Assembly: GCF_000220395.1 (NCBI RefSeq)
Contig: NW_004087080.1
Location: forward strand, 1,567 to 30,986
DNA: 29,420 nt
Source: Ichthyophthirius multifiliis
Lineage: Eukaryota; Ciliophora; Oligohymenophorea; Hymenostomatida
Reading direction: 5' to 3'
Shown: piece after piece, positions 11,922-21,205 of the stretch
Layout: each line of letters opens with the position of its first letter
How positions within the stretch are numbered: the stretch's first letter is position 1
Notes under the pieces: generated by a model
Told to the model about the DNA's origin: nothing
Database searches by the model: none
What the model saw: the letters and a program-made list of their open reading frames with translations, nothing else
Position numbers and translations under genes: made by a program

Positions 11922-12697
11922 AAATTAAAATATATGAATTTATTTATATATATATAAAAATAATTTTTAAATCTAATTTATTATTTTAAAAAAATATATA
12001 TTTTTAATTTAAGATTTTATAAAAAAAATTTTTAAACTAATTTAGTAAAAAAAATTAATTAAAATTAATTATATTTGAAGTAATTTAAATTAATCTTTTA
12101 AACCAATTTTTTTTGTTAAAACTTTTTATTAATGAAAATAATTAATTTGTAATAAATTTAATTGTTTAAATTAGTTTTTATAATCATTATAATTTTTGTT
12201 TTTTTTAAATTATACAAATATTATTAATTATATATATATAAAGTGTTAATATGATTTAAAATATATTTTCTTTGTAAAAAATTTCAAACCAAATAAAGAT
12301 ATCAATTATAATATTTATTATATAATTTTCTATATATAGAATATTATATTACTCCAATTATATTTAAATATCCTAAAATATTTTTAATTAATTAGATTAA
12401 AAACTAATAAAATAACTTATATGTAATAAAATACTAAAAAAAAAAAAATTATTATATTTAATTATAATATTAGCATATAGTGAATATAGAAATTTAAATA
12501 TTCTCTAATTCATAGACAGTTTAAAATAAATAAAGAATGATATAAATTAATAAAAATCATATATTTTAAATATTATAAGGTTTATTTATGTTTTAAATAT
12601 AAAAAAATTAATATACACTTATAATCGATTCTAATATATTTTGAATAGTTTTAATAAACTATATGTATAGTTTATCTGATTATCATTATAATTTTTA
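11922..12697. other. AT-rich intergenic region
   Basis: About 780 nt between convergent 3' ends. It is A/T-rich throughout with no coding-like composition. I see nothing in it. Confidence 0.65.
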
Positions 12698-13140
12698 TCA
12701 TTTATTTATTTAAATATTGCCATTAATCAATTTTTTGTCCTACTTTTTAATCTTATTTATTATTATCCTTTTTAATTTATATTCATATTTTAAAAACTTT
12801 TTATATCTTTATTTGTTTATAAGCTTTGATAATGTTATAATCAAGTTAAAACAAACTTAAAAGTCTTTTTAGTAGCTTTTTTTTTATAAATCAGCTTTAT
12901 TTTAATTAAATAATTTACTAAGCTTAAATTTAATAAAATCTTTTATATTATTTTATGTAAGAAATTAATCGAAATCCTTTTGTTAATATAAAACTTTTTA
13001 CTTATTAAAAATTTTATTATTTATTTTTACTATTAGATTACATTAATTATTTAATTATATTTGTTAATATGCTTTTCCTTGTGGTTTTTCTGACTATTTT
13101 GATGACAAAAAACTGAATAAATCTTTTGATTGTACATCAT
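12698..13140 (-). CDS. Small hypothetical protein, 133 aa, two exons
   Basis: Exon 1 (13042-13140, 33 codons) starts with tandem ATG codons and reads MMYNQKIYSVFCHQNSQKNH. A 41-nt intron (13001-13041, GTAATCTAAT to TTTTTAATAAG) removes a frame change. Exon 2 (12698-13000) continues KVLYQQKDFDQFLTQNNIKD and ends at TGA. The product is Lys/Asn/Gln-rich and largely helical (IIKDFIKFKLSKLF-like stretches, LIITLSKLINKQRYKKFLKY). I recognise no domain. The evidence is that splice sites, phase and an island of higher G+C all agree. The opposite strand also shows an open stretch here, so the call is moderate. Confidence 0.58.
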
Positions 13141-14181
13141 ATTTTCATTTTTTATTGAAATATAACAATATTATAATTAATTTAAGACAGGGAGGGGATT
13201 CAAATTATTAATTGCTCTAAGAAAGAAATTTAATTGTATTTAAATCTAGTATATGAATATTTAAAAAAGTAAAAAAAAAATCATAATAATTAAAATTGAA
13301 AAATTTAAAATTTATAAATGTACTTTTGTTTAGATGAAAAAATAAAAAACAATAAAAAAAGGGAAGGCAAAACATAAAAATGAAAGATATAATATTTATT
13401 TTAATATATTTTTATGAAAAAAAAAATTAAATCGATATATTTATTGAAAAAATATAATTTTACATATTTTATTATAATGATATCACTTTGATTAAAAATA
13501 ATTATATTTAAATAATTTTTATATAAATTTTTCTATTTAATGTATTTAATATTAAAGAATTTAAATAAAAAAAAATATATATTTAAATTTATAATAAAAA
13601 TTAGATTTTATATTATAAAATAATATGAATTATGAATAAACTAAATTATAATATAATATAATTTAAAAAAGCAAATAATATCCAAAAAAATAAGATATTA
13701 TTTGTAAATAAAAAAAAAAAAATCATATAATATCAAAAAATACTATTAAAATTAAAAAAAATTATTAAAAATAAAAAATTAAAAATATGATTAAATAAAA
13801 TATAAATATAAATATAAATATAAATATAAATATAAATATAAATATATATTTAAATATATATTTATATATATTGATATTAATTTATTAAAAAAAAAAAAAG
13901 ATTAATTTAGAGATAATAACATTATTTTTTCAATAAAAGAATGATAAAAATAATTTTGTTTTATCAAAAAAAAAAAATATATTTATATAATTATAATTTA
14001 TTTTTTAAATTTACAATTTAATATATATATATTAAAATACAATTTTTAATATCTTAAAAAAAGTTAATAAAATATATTATAAAAATAAATTAAAAAACAT
14101 AATATTTTTATTTTTTAAATGCTTGAATAAAAACATCAATATATTTTAGTTTAAAATCTTTAAAAAGGTTAAATTAAATAA
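13141..14181. other. AT-rich intergenic region with a hexamer microsatellite
   Basis: About 1 kb between divergent start codons, A/T-rich, with no gene that I can support. The only feature is the (AAATAT)n repeat listed separately. Confidence 0.6.
13797..13850. repeat. (AAATAT)n microsatellite
   Basis: About eight near-perfect tandem copies of the hexamer AAATAT in non-coding DNA, running into irregular TA repeats. It looks like a simple slippage repeat. Confidence 0.85.
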
Positions 14182-16473
14182 ATGATTAAAATAATTGATG
14201 TTGTTAAATATATAATTAAATAAATATTATTCGAATAAAAAAAATAGATTGAAAAACTTTTATTTTAAATAAATATAAATAATGAAAAGTTATATTATCA
14301 AATTAAATAAAAGCGAATCGTCCATTAAATATAAACTCATTAAAATTTAGAAATACTTAAAAAATTATAAAACAAAAAAGATATAATTTTTGATTTAAGT
14401 CCTTAATATTATTTTTTTAAGAATGGATTAAAAAATATTATATAAATTTTTATATTTTAATACTTTAGGCTATTTGTTTATGGTTTTTTATTATATGAAC
14501 CCCAACGCAATCAAATCTTAAAATTTACTTAATTTATAAATTATATCGCTTCTTAAATATAATAAAAAATCGAAATTGAAAAATCTATAGATTATTAATT
14601 CTCTGAGTTATTATTTTTTCTTTTAAATATTATTAATTAATAATAAAATTATTTATATTTTTAATATATAATCAAAAGAATTTAATTTAATAGAAGAATT
14701 TCTTTCTGTATTTATTAAATAAAATCTAATATTATAAAAAATTGATTAAATCTTAGAAATTTTTAATTAAATAGAAACAATATTTGATTTAAAAATATAA
14801 ATTTTTTAAATAAAAAAGTAATAAATACAAACAATTAATAGACTAGAAGAAAATGATTAAAAATATAGAACTGATATCATATTTTTAATTACGGAAGAAA
14901 ATTATATTATTTTATTTGAAAGTAAGCAATTTTATAATTAAATTTAATAAATAATGAAAACCAATTTAAACTAAACAAGATAATATAAGAATATTTAATT
15001 ATAAGAAAAAATATAAATATAATAAATAAAATTCCTTTAAAAACATATATAACCATAGATTTTTTAATAAATTATTAATAATAAAAGATTTTTTATGTTT
15101 TACTCATATTTAGATTGTATTGCGTATCATATCCTACTTGATTAAAAATAAGAAAATTAAGTTTTAAATATTATCATATCTAATTGTTTAGAAAATATGA
15201 TTTTATTAAAAATGGAAAAATATATATAATAAATAAATTAAAAAAATAAAGATAAATGCATATAAAAATTAAATTATTTAAAAGAGTAGCTTATTTAAGG
15301 ATAAATTTAAAACGAAAACTTTTTTGATTAAGTTTTTATTAGGCAAATCGTGATTGCTTTTATTATGATTAATCTTTATAATCATGAATATTTTTAAATA
15401 CTTGAATATGATAAAAAAGCATAATTTACATGTGGAAACGACTTTTAAGTTATTGAAAAATGTATAGAAATTTTAGAGGAATAATTTCTTTTTAATTAGA
15501 AAAAACTTTTAATTTAAAGATTGTTTAAAAAATAGAAAAAATAGAATTTTCTTAAATGTTATTTGTTGATAAAAATGAAATTTATTATTTGCCTAAAATT
15601 TAATAATTAAAATAATAAAAAGGAACTGAAATAAAGAGTATTTTTATAAAAAATGTAAAAAAAAACATTTTTATAGAAGAGAAAATTTCTTAGATAACTT
15701 TTAAAAAATTTAAATAAGATATATTAAAAGATACTTATGTTAAAAATATAAATGAAAATAACTTAGTTTTTATTTTTGAAAATATAATAGATGGACTAAT
15801 ATATGGATTAATATATAATGAGATTAATTTTTTTTAGAAAAATAAATTCTTTCTTAAATAATTAAAATTTAATATTTAATATTAGTTTTGAATTTGAAGA
15901 TTTTCAAAAAATTCAGGATAAATTCAAAAATAAAATAAATATTATTACAAATGGAGGACTTTCCAAAACAAATTTCTAAAAATTATAAAATGAAGTAGAT
16001 CAAAACCGAAATGTCTTTTAAATTAAATTTTTAGAAAAATCATTATTTATTAATTATTGAATATTTTGAATTAATTTATTGAAGAAAATTAGATTTTTGA
16101 TGGGATTTTTATTAAAAATGAAGAAAGTATTCTTAACATAATTTAAGTTTTATCTGATTAAGTCTTTTATAATTAATCTTTAAAGATTTTGAAGCTTAAT
16201 TAAGATAATAATATGTAAAACTTATTTTATTAAAATCCTAGCAATTAAAGTTAAAATGAAATACCTATATTTATATTAATAGAAGGTGTATTTTATTATA
16301 TATGTAAAAACTAAGATAGTTAAACAGAAATTTAAGTATATGAAAATTAAAATAATATCTAAAAAAAAAATTATTTATGCGAAAAATGTTTAGGGAATAA
16401 CATTTCTGTTTATTTTTGTAATTTTAATATTTGTTAATTTTGTTTAACAAATATTATTTAATATTAACTTTGA
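14182..16473 (+). CDS. Hypothetical protein with PD-(D/E)XK-like motif and C-terminal Cys cluster; exon structure unresolved
   Basis: This long coding-like region starts at ATG 14182 (MIKIIDVVKYIIKQILFEQK) and ends at TGA 16471-16473. The best reading changes frame several times. One change is explained by a good 38-nt intron (15462-15499, GTATAGAAAT to TTTAATTAG), which joins DFQVIEK to KTFNLKIVQKIEKIEFSQML. Changes near 14640-14740 and 15840-16060 have no clean GT..AG solution that restores phase. They may be undetected introns, homopolymer errors or decay. Around 14862-14935 the product reads RTDIIFLITEENYIILFESK, spaced like the D...ExK core of PD-(D/E)XK nucleases of the DUF1703 kind; this is suggestive only. 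The last 130 residues (NQIFDGIFIKNEESIL onward) end in CEKC, YFCNFNICQFC, a probable zinc-binding knuckle. It could be a pseudogene. Confidence 0.5.
15462..15499 (+). other. 38-nt intron in the PD-(D/E)XK-like gene
   Basis: This is a GT..AG segment, A/T-rich, phase 1. Removing it moves the reading frame exactly from the upstream coding-like frame to the downstream one. It is the only frame change in this gene with a clean splice explanation. Confidence 0.6.
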
Positions 16474-16618
16474 GAGTATAATTATTTTTCTATTTAATTT
16501 TTTTTTTTTTAAATAAAATAAATAAATAAAGATATAAAAAATAATTTATATATATATATATATATAGATTTTTTATTTTTTATATTATTGATAGATGCAT
16601 AATTTTATATATATTTCT

Positions 16619-16662
<44 letters not shown>

Positions 16663-16663
<1 letters not shown>

Positions 16664-16738
16664 AAAAAAAGGAAAAAAAATCTTTCTTTCCTTTAAAAAA
16701 AAAAAAAAGTTTTTTTTTTTTTTTTTTTTTTTAAGTAA
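16663..16738 (+). other. Low-quality duplicate of 16851-16928 (assembly artefact)
   Basis: This segment reads like a smeared copy of the sequence to the right of the gap. GAAAAAAAGGAAAAAAAATC corresponds to GAGATAAAGGAAATAATATC at 16851, CTTTC matches CTTTC, and the (TA)n tract after AAAG is replaced by T(n). Both end in AAGTAA. Isolated bases are homogenised into runs, typical of poor base calls after a homopolymer. Confidence 0.85.
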
Positions 16739-16758
16739 NNNNNNNNNNNNNNNNNNNN
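16739..16758. other. Assembly gap (20 N)
   Basis: Twenty ambiguous bases, a conventional placeholder for a gap of unknown or small size. The neighbouring duplicates imply the two contigs actually overlap. Confidence 0.99.
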
Positions 16759-16777
16759 TTTTTTTTTTTTTTTTTTT

Positions 16778-16806
16778 GAAAGAGGCCAAAATTTAAAAAA
16801 ATTTCC

Positions 16807-16809
<3 letters not shown>
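16778..16809 (+). other. Low-quality duplicate of 16590-16620 (assembly artefact)
   Basis: GAAAGAGGCCAAAATTTAAA here corresponds to GATAGATGCATAATTTTATA at 16590, and both continue into ATTTCYCC followed by a long poly-T. It is the mirror of the artefact on the other side of the gap. Confidence 0.85.
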
Positions 16810-16851
<42 letters not shown>

Positions 16852-16990
16852 AGATAAAGGAAATAATATCTTACTTTCGATTAAATAAAAAATAAAGTAT
16901 ATATATATATATATATATATAAGTAATAAAAAAAATCTATATATATACATATATTATTATTAATTTAACTAAAAAAAAAAAAAATATAAA

Positions 16991-17734
16991 ATGGAAGAAA
17001 ATGGAGTTGATTTAGATTAATTGATTAGTTAAGATAAGAAAAATAACTAAAATAATTAAAGAAATAATAATAATAATAACAATAATAGAAGAAATTATAT
17101 TAGACGGGGCAACAAAAATTAAAATAATTATTAAAATTTTAATTATGATGATTAATTTAATAATAATAAAAATAATAATAATAATGATAATGAAAATAAT
17201 AACGAAAACAGAATTGTAAGAAAGATATCTCGTCCCATTTCTAAGCCTTCTATTAATTAATAATAATAAAATTAATAAAAGCAAATTGTTATTTAAGTAA
17301 TCAAATAATAATTAAATTATCTCATTTTTTTTTGTTTTTAGCCTAGAAAAATTGTTTTAAATAAAGGATATGTAGTAAAAATTTAAAATATGCCTTGGAT
17401 GATAAACACAAACGAATTATTTGTAAAATAAAATATTATTTATTTTTTGTTTAATATAAATATAAAGGAACTTGCTTCTGAAAAAAATAATATATAAATT
17501 GAAAAAATTACAACTACTTATACAGGAAAAAATAATAATGTATTTGATTTTTTTTTTTTTTTTTTAAATGCAAAAAAAAAAAATATATATAACTTTTTTA
17601 TATTTTCATTAATAAAATAGAGTATAATGGAAGCTGAAGTTCATTTTTTAAATTTAAAAGATGCCCAAAATTTTATTGACAATTATAACGAAGCCACTTT
17701 AGAAGGAAAAGAATTAAAAGTTTTCTTAATTTGA
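16991..17734 (+). CDS. ALYREF: ALYREF/Yra1-type mRNA export adaptor (RRM protein)
   Basis: This adaptor couples spliced mRNA and the TREX complex to the export receptor. Exons are 16991-17296, 17342-17422, 17468-17539 and 17621-17734, all phase 0, giving 190 residues. Residues 1-15 (MEENGVDLDQLISQDK) resemble the UAP56-binding motif (LDDIIK type). Residues 20-75 are Asn/Arg-rich with NRRNYIRRGN, a poor-complexity RNA-binding linker. The RRM begins about residue 104 (RKIVLNKGYVVKIQNMPWMI), with RNP2-like VKIQNM and an RNP1-position strand MEAEVHFLNLKDAQNFIDNY, then EATLEGKELKVFLI, matching the 'adVhFerkaDA...yNgvpLDGrpm' of the family. It ends right after the RRM, without the usual C-terminal basic tail and second UAP56 motif. 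All three introns are multiples of three and free of TGA. Confidence 0.85.
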
Positions 17735-17735
17735 T

Positions 17736-17775
<40 letters not shown>

Positions 17776-17777
<2 letters not shown>

Positions 17778-17832
17778 CAAACTTTTTTTTCCAAATATAA
17801 AAAATTTTACAAAAAAAAAAAATTTTTAAAAC

Positions 17833-17867
<35 letters not shown>

Positions 17868-18102
17868 AAAATTTTTTTTAAATTTTAAAATTTTTTTTTT
17901 TTTTTTTTTCTTTAATTTTAAAAAAAAAAAAAATTTAAATTTTTCCCCAAAAAATAAAAAAAAAAGGGAAAATTTTAAAAAAGGCCCAATTTTTTTGGAA
18001 AAATTTAAAACCAAATAAATTTAATCCTTTTTTTTTTTTTAAAAAAAAAAAAATTTTTTTTTAAACCAAACCAAAAAAGGGGGAAAAAAACCAGAAAAGT
18101 TA

Positions 18103-18108
<6 letters not shown>
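17776..18108 (+). repeat. Degraded first copy of a false tandem duplication
   Basis: This aligns base by base with 18145-18486, but isolated bases are turned into runs of the neighbouring base (GGGGGAAAAAAA versus GAGGAAGAAAAA, CCCAATTTTTTTGG versus GCCAAATTTTATTG). The order of landmarks is identical: CCCAAAC, TTTTAAAAYC, poly-A, CTTTAATTTTA, TTTAATC, ACCAAACCAAAA, AGAAAAGT. It is most likely a low-quality read end, not a genomic repeat. Confidence 0.82.
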
Positions 18109-18144
<36 letters not shown>

Positions 18145-18146
<2 letters not shown>

Positions 18147-18486
18147 CCAACATTTTTTTACAAATTTAATAAAATTTACAAAATAAAAAAATTTTTAAAA
18201 TCAAAAAAAAAAAAAAAAAAAAAAAAAAAATAACTTAGAAATTTTTTTTAAATTTTAATATTTTTTTTATTTTTTTTTTCTTTAATTTTACAACAAAAAT
18301 AAATTATAAGTTTTCACTAAAAATATAAATAATAATGTAAAATATTATAATAGAGCCAAATTTTATTGTAAAAATTATAATCATATTAAATTTAATCTTT
18401 TTTTTTTATTAAAAAAAAAAAAAATTATATATAAAACAAAACAAAAAAAGAGGAAGAAAAACAAGAAAAGTAATATTCGAATAAAA
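18145..18486 (+). repeat. Clean second copy of the false tandem duplication
   Basis: This counterpart of 17776-18108 has normal base alternation and leads directly into the membrane-protein gene. It is the copy likely to represent the real genome. Confidence 0.82.
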
Positions 18487-18545
18487 AAATTAAAAAATAA
18501 AAAATAAAAAAAAACTAAAAAAAATCCAAAATAAAAATATAAAAA

Positions 18546-19418
18546 ATGGGCCAATTATAATCTGCAATATATAAAAATCTAAACTGGGCATTTGTACCAA
18601 ATCCAACCGATTAAAAGCATAACAGCTATACACATCCAATATTTTCATGTATACTCTCAATAGTATCCACATTATACTTAAATGTAAAACTATCAAATTA
18701 CTTAGAAGATAAATATCCTGAAATAAAGTAAAAATTGCCTAAATGGTCCAAAAAAAAAGCCCTTCCATTATTAGTAATGTATTTAATACTAATTTTATCA
18801 GTTCGTTTGAAATAAAACGGTCCTCATGTATTTTACGAAATGGCCTGGGCATGTAATCTTGCCTTAATAACAGTAATAAGTGCTTTATTAAGAAACAGTT
18901 CATTAACAGTAGGTTCTTGTCTAGTAATAATATCTATTGATTAATGTTTATGGTATGTGGATTTATTAGGCTATTTTTTAACCGGAAAATTTCCTATTGG
19001 AGTTTCTTAATATATTACATGGCCTACTACTACTAAATTAAGAATCATTACAAGTACTCATCATATTTGGTTTATTCCATTATTAATTTGTATGCTCAAA
19101 AAAAGTAAATAATTAACTCATTAGTCTTATCTTCTTTCCTTTGCTATGACTATTCTTTAGTCTTTATTAGGAAGGGTAATTGCACCGAAATATATAAAAG
19201 GAGTTAATGGAAAAGATGATGTCTATATGAATATTTAACTTTCACATGAATTGTGGAAAGATGTCAAATTTAAATTCCTTAAATAGTTCAATAACGCACC
19301 GGGTTATATTGGGGTTCCGGTTAGTAATTTGGTCTGGAATTCAGGTAATTATGTATGCTTTTTAATTCTTAAAGGTATATTAAATCTTATTAAAAAATAA
19401 AAATACAAAGATGATTGA
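18546..19418 (+). CDS. Conserved-looking polytopic membrane protein, 290 aa
   Basis: A single exon in one frame from ATG to TGA. I count six or seven hydrophobic segments, roughly at residues 30-50, 74-92, 98-118, 122-148, 172-188, 198-216 and 262-280. Between them are residues of the kind seen in conserved families: NGPHVFYEMAWACNLALITV, DLLGYFLTGKFPIGVSQY and TSTHHIWFIPLLICML, with paired His in or near membranes. The N-terminus MGQLQSAIYKN could be N-myristoylated (Gly2). I have seen similar 'YEMsWxCN...DLLGY...HHxWFxP' proteins in protists but cannot name a function. Composition is clearly coding, with higher G+C than its flanks. Confidence 0.85.
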
Positions 19419-19777
19419 TTTTTACTATATGGACAAAAATTTATGAATTGAAGACTTTTTTTATTTATATATTATTATTTTTTTAATATATATAAAAATA
19501 TATTTTAAGATTTTTTTTTTAATAATTTGTATATATCTATTTATAAAAATATATATAAATTATGTTCATTTAAAATTACATTTATATATAAAATTTAAAT
19601 ACATGGAAAATATACTAATTTTAAGTAATAAAATATTTTTAATAAATATTTTAATTAAAATTAAGATATTTTTTATTTTCTAAAATTTATTTTTACGATA
19701 ATTTCAAATAATTTTAGATAAAAATAAATATTATTTAAGAAAAAAAAAAAAAAAAACAAAACAAAAAAGAAATTAAA
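19419..19777. other. Intergenic spacer
   Basis: 359 nt of A/T-rich sequence between two genes in the same direction. Nothing recognisable. Confidence 0.65.
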
Positions 19778-20707
19778 ATGGGAGATGTTAACAAATAAAG
19801 ATTATATGAATTATATAAAAAATAAAATAAAAATTATATATATATAGAATATAAATACATTTTTACATGATTTGGGGACAAAACTTTAAAGTTTAGCAAA
19901 TTTTGTAATCGATTATTGTAATATATATATATAAGTCCTATATTTTAATTAAAATAAAAGCTAAAAATGCAAGCAAAAGTCAAAGACAAAAAAAAAAGAA
20001 AGAAGCTGTTGACCCAAACAAACCTAAGAAAAACTTATCATCATATTTTATTTTTCAAAGTAAAAGATAAGTCGAATTAAAATAGTAAAATCCTAAAATG
20101 TCAATTATAGAAATTGCAAAATTAATCAGTTAAGAATGGAAATAACTTCCTGATAAAAAGAAAAAAGTTAACAAAAATAAATAAATAGTATATAAATATT
20201 TAAGAAAATAAATAAAAGAAATACTTAAAAAAAGCAGAAGAAGCAAAAGAACTATATAAAATAAACATGAAAAATTATGAGGAAAAATAAAAAAATTAAT
20301 AATTTGAAAACGAAAAAGAAAAGCTAAAAATAGAAGATTAAAAAAACACAAAAAAGGAGTATAAATAAGATTCTAAATAATAAGAAAAAAATGAAAAAGT
20401 AAACAAAAATTATTTCAATTTAATTTTTTTTTTTTTTTATAATAAAATAAATAAATAGGCTTAATAGGTTATTGAAGAATCTAAACATAAAAAAAATTCC
20501 TCGGATCTAAAAGAAGATGATAAAAAATAATAAAAGCCTTAAAATAATAATAAAGAAAGCAAAAACTAAGTTAAAATTTTCGATAATTCATCTAAATCTG
20601 GAAACTCTTCAGATGATTCGGATTCAGACTCTTCTGATTCAGAAGCTGAATAAAAAAAAAAATAACAATAGTCATAATAATTAGGAAAGAAAAAGATTAA
20701 AAAATGA
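19778..20707 (+). CDS. HMG-box chromatin protein with acidic Ser/Asp tail
   Basis: This is a single-HMG-box DNA-bending protein (Nhp6/HMGB or SSRP1 type), expected in the nucleus. The proposed exons are 19778-19786, 19936-20166, 20219-20398 and 20459-20707, all phase 0, for 222 residues. The first exon is only ATG plus two codons and is the least certain part: its donor GTTAAC recurs at the second intron, and acceptor and phase fit. A Lys-rich stretch (QRQKKKKEAVDPNKPKKN) leads into the box, residues about 33-101: SSYFIFQSKRQVELKQQNPK, SIIEIAKLISQEWKQLPDK, then after an intron KYLKKAEEAKELYKINMKNY. These give the classic F..., W and Y positions of the three-helix L shape. Gln/Glu/Lys-rich helices follow, then SSDDSDSDSSDSEAEQ and a Lys tail, a likely casein kinase 2 target. 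It is convergent with MOK, 178 nt apart. Confidence 0.85.
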
Positions 20708-20885
20708 AATAAATTCTCTTAAAATTTTATTAATTTTTTCACAAAAAAATACATTTAATAAAAATAAAACAAAAATATCTATTTAATAAAAATTTTTTCT
20801 ATATTATTAAAAAAAATAAAAAATTAAAATATAAAATTATTTTTATAAACTAAAAAAAAAAAAAAAAATTATAATATAAAGAAAA

Positions 20886-21151
20886 TCATTATTGTCTATA
20901 AGTTGGTTTTTTTCCAAAAATTATATAATCATCATTAGCTTTTTTATATTTTTTATTCTAAAATGGATAACCCATTTTAATTTTGGGTTTATAAATACTA
21001 ATTTTGGCATCAATTTGCATTAAAGGATTTACATAATTAGTTTAGTTTTTAATAGGCGGTAAAAATTATCCTTTATTTTTATTGAATTCAATATCCTCAT
21101 CAGTACCTGAATTATTATATGCACCTTCTATTTTTAAATTAACATTTAAAA

Positions 21152-21205
<54 letters not shown>

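Larger units (their letters stand above)
16474..16990. other. Intergenic region disrupted by an assembly gap
   Basis: This holds the 3' flank of the preceding gene, poly-T tracts, a run of 20 N (16739-16758) and the leader of the ALYREF gene. The flanks of the gap carry degraded copies of each other, described separately. No gene is present; the Lys/Phe-rich open frames here come from poly-A and poly-T. Confidence 0.85.
17735..18545. other. Intergenic region containing a false duplication
   Basis: This apparent 811-nt spacer consists of poly-A, a smeared copy (17776-18108), more poly-A, then a clean copy (18145-18486) and the leader of the membrane-protein gene. The true spacer is probably about half as long. 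No gene is seen. Confidence 0.8.

Noticed and set aside
12990-13240. Plus-strand stretch containing GFSDYFDDKKLNKSFDCTSY, which looked like a secreted Cys-containing peptide
   Set aside because: It has no plausible start. The minus strand offers a complete two-exon gene with correct phases over the same bases.
16580-16950. Lys/Phe-rich open frames spanning the N gap
   Set aside because: They are translation of poly-T, N and smeared low-quality sequence.
18143-18152. CCCCAACA as a telomeric C4A2 remnant
   Set aside because: Only one partial unit is present, inside a poly-A/duplication artefact, with no tandem repeats.
17776-18486. Genuine tandem duplication or a mobile element with direct repeats
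   Set aside because: The differences are homogenised runs, not substitutions, and occur in only one copy. There is no coding sequence, terminal repeat or target site duplication.
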